A stretch of DNA of 64,000 nt from assembly GCF_019175385.1 (NCBI RefSeq), contig NC_083345.1, positions 124,809,657 through 124,873,656 on the forward strand, read 5' to 3'. The notes below the pieces were generated by a model, which searched no databases, was not told where the DNA came from, and saw only the letters and a program-made list of their open reading frames with translations. Position 1 is the stretch's first letter. Each line of letters opens with the position of its first letter. This DNA is from Lycium barbarum. Lineage: Eukaryota; Streptophyta; Magnoliopsida; Solanales; Solanaceae. Positions 57,301-64,000 of the stretch are shown in pieces. A program made the position numbers and the translations under genes.

Positions 57301-59556
57301 GTTCCCCCACCAAACGAGCCCTTACCCATATAATTGGAATCAGACACATACAGATTAAGCTACAAATTGACAACAAACAAACAAGATAAATCACCGGAAT
57401 CAAAATAAAAACGGTCCTACATATTTTTCCCTAGTTTTTCCTTTCGATAAATCAAATGTTTTATTAATAAACACCAATTGTCTTCAAATGGGTACTGGCT
57501 ACCACCCACCAGCACAACCAGGTAACACTGTTTCCCGAGGCACCCAGCTAGTATTTACTTTTTGCAAGCAAAAGGAAAACTTTCCAACCTTTCTTAAGAG
57601 AATCAGGGGAATTTTCCATGCTATCGACAGTGAACAAAAGAAAATTTTCAGATAGATAAACGGCAAGCATATAACTAGTGAATAAAAATGATCAATCATT
57701 ACCATACAGAAACGGATAGAGAAATAAACCTATCACCACCTACGATTAACCCATTGAGGAGAAAGTGATATGATGTTAGCTGATCAGTTTCCTCTCTTAA
57801 AGCAAAGAAGTGAAACTACACACATTGCACGACAAATTGACATCAAACAAACAAGATAAGGAAAAAAAATGACTGAAATCAAAATCAAAATTATCCCACA
57901 TACTCTTCCTGTAGTTTTTCTTTCCTTAAATCAAAAGTTTCATCAATAAACACCACAAATAAACCTATTGCCAACTCCAACTAACCCATTAAGGAGAAAG
58001 TTATATGATATTAGCTGATCATTTATCCTATCTTAAAGCAAAGAAGTGAAATTACTTAACATAAAACTAAAGTAAAGCAATAAAAATAAAAAGGCTTATC
58101 AAATCAACAGAAAATTACACATTCAACAAAACACGCATAACTACAAACAAAACACTTAACCAGAGTTCTGAGTAAAAAATCCTGTTAGGAACACTTCCCC
58201 TTAAATAGGCCTTACACGTCGTGAATCCGGATTAGTCTGGGCCCAAATGCTACGGACACGCCATGGGAAACGTCCGGAATGCACCACAGTAATAAAAAAG
58301 TTTCTTTTTTTTTCCATCTCAAAAAAAAACAACCCTTTTTATGACAGTGGTGGTTTCCGGACCAGTTTGTGCACACCTCAATTATATGATACTGATAACT
58401 CTCTCCACCAACACCAACACTTAGGCAGGCAAACAAATAATCTAGTATATTTTTGCAAACAAAAGGAAAAAGTTCGAACCTTTCTTGAGAGAATCAGGTG
58501 AAGGTTCCATAGTCTCAACAGTAAACGGAAGGAAATTAAATGAATGACAAGAATTCAGGTCACGAATCTCAGACAACACTTCACATATGTAATAATCTTT
58601 TTTTTTTAAATACAAACAAAACAAAAACTCTTTTTATGAAGATATATCCGGACTAACTTGTTCGCACCTCAACTACTCCTACTAAATTAATTCATATTCC
58701 ACTAAATACCTGTTACCTCCCAACACAACAGCACAGGTGCCGGGTAACTCTTTTCCACCACCCACCCCACCTCACCCACACCAATCCCACACCCCACCAA
58801 CCCCACCCCACCCACCCGACACCACCCACTCACTACCAAACCCACCACCCCACCCTCTACCAACCCGACACTCAACCCCGCACCACCCACCGCTCCAACC
58901 CCACACCACCCACACCCACCAACCCCATACCACCCACCCCCACCCCCACCCCAAAACACATTTAGTGGTTCTATTGCACCTCAACTACTCCTACTAAATT
59001 AATTCCTATTCCACTAAATACCTGTAGCTGTTACCTCCCAACACAACAACACAGGTATCGGGTAAATTTGTGCCACCACCCACCCCCACCACCTCACCCA
59101 CCCACCCCATACCACGCCACCACCCACCCCATACCATTCCACCAACCCCCACAACCCACACCCCCCCCCCCCAAAACACATTGAGCTAGTACTTCTATTG
59201 CAAGAAAAAAAAAAGGGAAAATTTTCCTAACCTTTCTTGAGAGAATCAGGTTCAGGCTCCAAGGTATCAACAGTAAACGGCAAGAAATTAAGCGAATGCC
59301 TTGAATTAACATCACGTATCTCAGACAAAACTTCAGGTACAGAAACAAAGCGATCAGCAGAATGATTCAGTTTACTATCTGCCCCTTTTATTATAGCATT
59401 TGCATCTACTACCGCTACAGCTATCCCTTTAGTCGACTTACAACTCCCTACCAAAACTCCGTTACCTGACGCCGCCGTAACGGTGGCCGGAGTAGTGGTG
59501 GTTTGCGGTGGTGGGGGCGGCGGCGGTCGTTGTTTTACTATGTTGCTCCAATCCAT
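54357..59556 (-). CDS. NOB1: NOB1, 20S pre-rRNA D-site endonuclease
   Basis: Minus-strand exons 59556-59232, 56855-55778, 55275-55107, 54733-54620 and 54503-54357 have GT-AG introns and agreeing phases, giving 610 residues (Arabidopsis NOB1 is about 600). NOB1 cuts 20S pre-rRNA at site D during late 40S ribosome maturation. The PIN nuclease domain starts VAVVDANAIIKGAD (catalytic Asp51), then VPEVLSEIRD and LSDVDLKLIALTYTLEAQ; after an acidic insertion (about 230-390) it closes with CVTGDFAMQNVILQMGLRLV. A zinc ribbon follows (LKCHACSKV ... FCPNCGNGG), then the conserved tail GGRDAVTKNPILREDQLPQK, ending in HAKH. Intron 1 is 2.4 kb and holds two decayed copies of the end of exon 1. No inactivating change seen. 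Confidence 0.96.
55366..55604. mobile_element. hAT-like element in NOB1 intron 2, 8-bp duplication
   Basis: It begins TAGGGGTGTCCAATGGACGG and ends GGCTAATTTTGCATCTAC, flanked by GACTGGAT at 55358-55365 and 55605-55612. It is the same family as intron 6 of the coiled-coil gene (GGGCTGAAATGG words, GCTAATTTTGC end). Confidence 0.82.
57124..57321. mobile_element. Tourist-like MITE in NOB1 intron 1
   Basis: Ends GTGGTCATTTGGT and ACCAAACGAGCCC are inverted with three mismatches. TTA flanks both sides (57121-57123, 57322-57324), as made by PIF/Harbinger transposases. The interior repeats GGGATAAC/GTTATCCC palindromes. Confidence 0.8.
57570..57645 (-). pseudogene. Relic copy 2 of the end of NOB1 exon 1
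   Basis: On the minus strand the segment retains GATTCTCTTAAGAAAG followed by the donor-like GTTGG, and an altered upstream part (CTGTCGATAGCATGG), matching the last 70 bases of exon 1 and its splice donor with several changes. The frame upstream is lost. Confidence 0.65.
58475..58590 (-). pseudogene. Relic copy 1 of the end of NOB1 exon 1
   Basis: The minus-strand frame reads CEVLSEIRDLNSCHSFNFLP and then FTVETMEPSPDSLKKG, versus VSVPEVLSEIRDVNSRHSLN and FTVDTLEPEPDSLKKG in the genuine exon. The frame is open and the donor AAAG|GTTCG is kept. There is no evident acceptor with a polypyrimidine tract upstream, so use as an alternative exon is doubtful. Confidence 0.8.
58670..59175. repeat. 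Two-copy duplication with C-rich minisatellites
   Basis: ACTCCTACTAAATTAATTC, TATTCCACTAAATACCTGT, TTACCTCCCAACACAACA and CACAGGTGCCGGGTAA occur at 58673-58750 and again at 58985-59065. In both, a (CCACCCACCCCA)-type minisatellite of 100-220 bases follows. Frames across it are compositional artefacts. Confidence 0.85.
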
Positions 59557-59658
59557 GGCTACTATGGGAACGTTAAACCCTAAAATGTTTTTGTTAGAAA
59601 GTAACGAGGTTGTATTAATATGATTCTTCTTTAGTGAGAAGAGTAACGAGGTTGTATT

Positions 59659-59901
59659 AGGTGCGTTTGGCCATAAAAATTATTTATTTTTTCCCGGAAT
59701 TTTTTTTGCCACAAATATTTCGAATACAACTTGAAGTTGTATTCCGGAATACTAAAAATTCGAAAAAATTATTTTTTAAAAACGTTTTTACAATTACATT
59801 TCACCAAAAACTATAATTTCAAAAATTATGGCCAAACACAACTCCAATTAAATTCCAAAAAAAGTGAATTTATTTTTTGTATTTATGGTCAAACGGCACC
59901 T
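59659..59901. mobile_element. Inverted-repeat MITE upstream of NOB1
   Basis: AGGTGCGTTTGGCCATAAAA and ATTTATGGTCAAACGGCACCT are matching inverted termini, 90 bases upstream of the NOB1 start codon. It may therefore lie in the promoter or leader. No clear duplication. Confidence 0.7.
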
Positions 59902-59918
59902 ATAGGGTGCTCCTTTAG

Positions 59919-60435
59919 GGAAAAATGACAAAAGGGTGCCTTGTTTTTGGTAATATGTTCAAAGTAGTCTCTTAATTTTTATTTTGAGCAATTTTAGTCT
60001 TTTAAGTTTACCAAAAAAATATGCATTTTTGGTCTATTTCGGATATTTTCCGACTATGATGGTAAATTTAATATTTACTGTGAAAAAGGAAATTTAACCA
60101 GTTACACCAAAAATTCCCGTCAAATTCTAGAAACCGCAACATAAAAAAATGCACCAAACATAATAAATAACTAAATTTACATCTTAAAAGGTTGCACCAC
60201 ACTGTAGAATAGACAAAAAATGTGAAAATTGTACTTTTAAATGTGAGTTTCACTAAAAAAAATATTCTTTTTCACGATTTCGGTTATATTTTATAATTAG
60301 AGTCTGGTAAATATCTTAGAAAGATTAAAAGTGCTTACAATTAACAAATTTAAGGACAAAGTTGATCATGTGATACTTAAGGGACTACTTTGAACCAACT
60401 ACTAGAGAAAATTGACCATTTTTGCCATTTTCTCC
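59919..60435. mobile_element. Palindromic MITE, second member of the 35935 family, interrupted
   Basis: Left GAAAAATGACAAAAGGGTGC, TTCAAAGTAGTCTCTTAA; right TTAAGGGACTACTTTGAACC, CCATTTTTGCCATTTTCTCC. About 250 unrelated bases (about 60060-60310) lie between the arms. Confidence 0.6.
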
Positions 60436-61611
60436 TCCTATATACTTAAGGGATTAATTCTTATATAGAGGATTAAGGCTGGGTATCCAACATGGGAATG
60501 GACTCTAAAATCCTAAAATTTTGTTAAAAAGAAGCTAAAAGAAGGGAAAGAAAGAGCAATGACGTCGTATTAATCTGATGCTTCTTTTAGAGGAATTGTG
60601 TTGTTTGAGGATTGATTTGATTTTTAATGTTTTCCAACCAGGATCAACTTTATCAAATTTGGGATTAAGTCGTTAAGCTACTACCTAAATTCAAAATCTA
60701 TACATGTAGAAATCACAAAGTCTTACACATCAAAATATAATAAACGCATTTTTTAAAAACTTCAACAACAACGACACACCACTGTAATCCCCGCATGTGA
60801 CGGCATTTTATTTTTAAACACTTCAATTCAAGAATTATACTTTGAGACGAAGAGGTGAAAATTCATATTAGCTGATTTCAACTTATTTGGAATTGAGACG
60901 TTATTGTTATTTCAGTTCAAAAATCTGAAAAGTTTTATTTTTAAGTATCGACCAAGGATAATGTTGTTTCATGAACGTTGCAGTTTATGAGATATTATTA
61001 GTTTTTATTTATCAGCTCAACTCAGCTCAATTAGTGCATTAGTTAATGTTATTCATCAAAAATAGTACTACTAATAACTTATTGCTAACAAAATGACCCC
61101 CAAGTTCTTGCATTTATTAAGTTTTGCAAATTAAAGTAGAGGCAAACTAGCTTATAGGGTGAAATGGCTAAACATATCTTTCCACAATAGTCTTGAACCC
61201 AAAAAAAAAAAAAAGGAATGAAGCACATTTTGAAGTTTAAAATAGATAATTGACTTGGTATCTATTTCTCAGTATGTTTCGACTATTATGCCTTTATATA
61301 CCAAATTTAAAACGTATACTTACTAGAGAAAATGCGACACCAAATTCAACTATTTCACTTGATACTTGCTACTTCTACATGAACGGAAAAAAAGTCACCA
61401 ATTAATCATTGTTTTGCCTCTATTGAGACTTGAACTGTCTCGCATGGTTTCATACGCTTCTGCTAAATCACACCTTTGGATGCAAGTCACAAAATGAGGG
61501 ATAACTGCTAAATCACACATTACTCTGAAAGCATGCTTACATCAGGGAACATACTAGTAATAAAGGGATAGAGAACAAAAACAATGATAACTTGAATAAC
61601 ACTTGTCACCG
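60436..61611. other. Intergenic DNA between NOB1 and the serine racemase gene
   Basis: No gene, RNA or bounded element seen. Confidence 0.55.
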
Positions 61612-61807
61612 GGGACGGATGTAGAGTGCAAAGTTATGAGTTCATCAGAACTCAATAGCTTTGAATTGAACCTTATATATATATATATATATTAAAAAAA
61701 TCACTAAATAAGTACAAATAGTAACTGATTTTGAACCCAGCAAATCAAATGAATTGTCGTTGAATTTCAAACTCAAACCAATAAAGTTCAAATTCTGAAT
61801 CCGCTTC
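61612..61807. mobile_element. Decayed MITE downstream of the serine racemase gene
   Basis: GGGGACGGATGTAGAG at the left and CTGAATCCGCTTCTG at the right are inverted relics, with a (TA)n run at about 61675-61692. Confidence 0.5.
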
Positions 61808-61826
61808 TGCTTGAATACAGAGTTTC

Positions 61827-63341
61827 TCAATTATCAAGGGAATTCCAGAGCACGCCAAGATCAACATTGCCTCCAGAAATTACAATGCCAATATGATTGC
61901 ATTCATTATAGGCTGGATTTTTCTGGAAACTATCAGAAAGAACAGCAGCAAGGCCAATAGCTCCACTTGGTTCCACTGCAATCTTTAGAATTTCATAACA
62001 AAGTCTCATAGCCTGTATTATCTCTTTATCATCAACAACTATGACGTCATCCACGAGATCGCGGACAATAGGCCTGTTTCTCGGTAAAGGTAAATGCCAG
62101 ATGTTATTTATCAAATTGGCAGGTCGGAAAAGCAAAAGTATCAGGGATGTGTTTAGTATGACGGAAGTCATTTTCCAAGAAAACATTTTCCTGAGAGTGT
62201 CATTTTCTGGTGTGTGGTTACCAGAACCGTTTTCCATCAAAATGGGAAAATGAGTTCCTTCACTTACAGGCAAAAGTCATTTTCCGTAGAACTGCCTTGA
62301 CTTTTAACTTCATATATTACTTGCTCCAATGAACACTTTGACATTATTATTGATCTTGACCGGAACACTCTCCAAGTTGCCAATATTATAACTAATTTTT
62401 AATTTCTTTTTCCGTGAAAACACTTTCCATTCAATAACCAAACCCTGAAAACAGCCTCTCTATCTTCTGAGATGGAGGTAAGGTCTGCGTATACTTTACC
62501 CTCCCCAGACCCCACACCGTGAGATTTCACTGGGTATGTTGTTGTTGTAACCAAACCCTGAAAACATTTTCCAGGAAAACATTTCCTATAGAAAATGACG
62601 TCCATCATACCAAAACACACCAAATATAAAAAGCTGTAGGGCGCTTGATTGACAATTAGCGGGTAGAAGGACTTGGGGAGAAGGGACAAAGAGGCTTCTT
62701 CAATGCAGGGTTAAATACTATGTTGCTCGGATTCTCAAAAAATATTTGTCTTACCCATGTGGGTTCCTCAAAAAATGCACTACTGTTAGAGGATCCGGCA
62801 TGCACCCAATGGCATTTTTTAAGTGTCCGAGCAACAGAGATTAAATAAACCAAAAGTGAGAACCAAAAGATTATATGATCTCTAAAAGATAGATTTATGC
62901 CGAACTTGCCACTGACGAACCTTTGACTTTGACTAAAAAGATGCTCCAAATAGGCACACAATTTTATAGAGTAGAATGAGTTCTAAGACTTTACCATGTG
63001 AGATCTCCAAGAAAAGCTCGAAGCCCATCGGCAATAGTGTTGACTTCAGATAACTTAGTGATCCTACCGTTGACCTTCGACTGGAAAGCATCATCTGCTC
63101 CCATTGGTTCGGCAGCCAAAATGCGAATGGCAGGATTAATGGCCTTGGCAGCCAATGCAACTCCAGATATCAGACCACCTCCTTCATTCCAAACCAGAAA
63201 ATGCAGCTGATTTACAAAATAAAATTTGAAGAAAGCATGTATCAAATTCTTTAAAGAGTTGATTTACCGCTAATTGGGACTATTAAAGTGTCAATCTCTG
63301 AAGCCTGTTCCAGAAGCTCCAGTGATATTGTACCTTGCCCA
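61827..63341 (-). CDS. SR: Serine racemase, 3' exons (partial gene)
   Basis: Three exons are certain: 63341-63268, 63181-62995 and 62073-61827, with matching phases. They encode about the C-terminal half of a fold-type II PLP enzyme that interconverts L- and D-serine and dehydrates serine. GQGTISLELLEQ is followed by VPISGGGLISGVALAAKAI, the glycine loop that binds the PLP phosphate. AAEPMGADDAFQSK holds the Glu/Ala/Asp divalent-metal site. VEPSGAIGLAAVLS and ISGGNVDLGVLW close the enzyme; the latter distinguishes serine racemase from biosynthetic threonine deaminase. The PLP lysine and N-terminal exons lie beyond the visible exons or the right edge. Introns are filled with MITEs. Confidence 0.92.
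62144..62622. mobile_element. Inverted-repeat MITE in a serine racemase intron, with SINE inside
   Basis: The ends GGGATGTGTTTAGTATGACG and CATCATACCAAAACACACC are inverted, followed inside by GGAAGTCATTTTCC and GGAAAATGACGTCC-type words. A SINE 3' part is inserted at about 62450-62552. Confidence 0.65.
62450..62552 (+). mobile_element. SINE 3' part nested in a MITE
   Basis: AAACAGCCTCTCTATCTTCT, GAGGTAAGGTCTGCGTATAC, CCTCCCCAGACCCCAC and a GGGTATGTTGTTGTTGT tail identify the same SINE group as 41785. AACCAAACCCTGAAAACA occurs on both sides (about 62438 and 62551), a likely target duplication. Confidence 0.75.
62718..62839. mobile_element. hAT MITE (CTATGTTGCTCGG family) in a serine racemase intron
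   Basis: Starts CTATGTTGCTCGGATTC and ends GTCCGAGCAACAGAG. The flanks GTTAAATA and ATTAAATA match at 7 of 8 positions. Same family as 35712. Confidence 0.82.
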
Positions 63342-64000
63342 CTGTAAAGACCACGAAACACATATTAATTGAGAAACATTCATCAGTTATCTGGATTCCC
63401 TGCAAAAATGTTCAAATTTTGGATAAAGAATATTTTGGAATATCAAAATCTGTTACTCCATCCATTTTCAAATAGAAGATCAAGGTTGACTTGGAATAGT
63501 TCGTGATGAAATTGCTACAAATGTCTATTGTTTTATATTAGAATAAAGGGTGAGACTCATGTTAGTTTATATTCCTCCGTTCACTTTTACTTGTCCACTT
63601 TGGACTTTCACGCTGTTTGAGAAATGATAAATGAAGTGCATAATTAACCAAATTGGTGTATATTTTTATTGGATTTCAAAAATGATTTGAAGTGAGTAAT
63701 TAATACTATGGGTAAAACAGGAAAAAATAAATTGTCTTATCTTGATATGCTAAAAGTGACAAGTAAAAGTGAAAATCTATTTTTGGAATACTGGACAAGT
63801 AAAAGTGAACGCAGGGAGTACCTTTTAGAGGCTGAGAAGGAAAATAGCATAAATAGGTTAAAAGTGAATCTGTTTACTCCCTCTGTCCCACTTTATGAGA
63901 GATGATTCGGTACGAGGGTCAAACTATCTAATGTTCGGTGTGAATTTGGACGAGGGAATCCAAAATTGCAGGTACATACCGAAAAGTAGTAATCAACACT
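63342..64000. other. Probable serine racemase intron with Stowaway elements
   Basis: A Stowaway MITE spans about 63570-63820 (TATTCCTCCGTTCACTTTTA ... AAAAGTGAACGCAGGGAGTA), and the start of another (TTACTCCCTCTGTCCCACTT) lies at 63873. A donor-like GGTATGT on the minus strand at 63980 could end an upstream exon, but its translation is not recognisable. Confidence 0.6.

Noticed and set aside
58702..58997. Overlapping Gly/Trp- and Pro/His-rich ORFs on both strands
   Set aside because: They are translations of the C-rich minisatellite in NOB1 intron 1.
63979..64000. Possible upstream serine racemase exon ending at a GTATGT donor
   Set aside because: The phase could fit, but the translation is too short and not recognisable, so it was not added to the gene.
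1..64000. CRISPR arrays, operons, phage or plasmid features
   Set aside because: The sequence is plant nuclear DNA; no regular spacer-repeat array or prokaryotic gene was seen.

Overview
The window is nuclear DNA of a eudicot, most likely a member of the Solanaceae. Genes are split by GT-AG introns, intergenic DNA is AT-rich, and the repeats are ones I associate with nightshades: short hAT elements beginning CAGGGGCGGAGCC or CTATGTTGCTCGG, SINE tails ending in GTTGTTGTTGT, Stowaway elements beginning TACTCCCTC, and a Ty1/copia family with a 199-bp LTR. No prokaryotic feature, CRISPR array, rRNA or convincing tRNA was found.

Layout. 0-7.2 kb is a nest of LTR retrotransposons: a minus-strand copia element, split by a 1,177-bp solo LTR with perfect 5-bp target duplications, and cut at its 3' side by a gypsy-like LTR that may run off the left edge. 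7.2-15.6 kb is non-coding DNA full of short DNA transposons, including four related inverted-repeat elements at 9.7-11.5 kb. 15.9-20.0 kb is a broken L1-type LINE with an 11-bp target duplication. 20-28 kb is intergenic, with two Mutator-like elements (9-bp duplications), a mini-CACTA (3-bp duplication) and hAT elements (8-bp duplications).

Five protein genes stand out. (1) An N-terminal C2 / long coiled-coil (myosin-heavy-chain-like) protein, plus strand, 29779-36523, ten exons, 1,026 residues. (2) and (3) Two LURP-one-related (LOR) genes in convergent orientation, 41486-43218 plus and 47371-49271 minus, within a large inverted duplication that includes their promoters. (4) NOB1, the 20S pre-rRNA D-site endonuclease, minus strand, 54357-59556, five exons, 610 residues. 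(5) The 3' part of a serine racemase gene, minus strand, from 61827 towards the right edge. All exon joins given were checked for splice consensus and reading phase by hand.

The genes do not form one pathway: they cover a cytoskeletal or membrane coiled-coil protein, defence-associated LOR proteins, ribosome maturation and D-serine metabolism. From memory, Arabidopsis chromosome 5 also carries an NT-C2/myosin-like gene close to NOB1 (At5g41140, At5g41190), so part of this order may be ancient.

The most striking observation is intron 6 of the coiled-coil gene. It appears to be a hAT-like element whose 8-bp target duplication supplies both splice sites, so splicing removes exactly the element plus one copy of the duplication. 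This looks like intron gain by transposition. Other notable points are a duplicated promoter/leader before the same gene and two decayed copies of the end of NOB1 exon 1 inside NOB1 intron 1.
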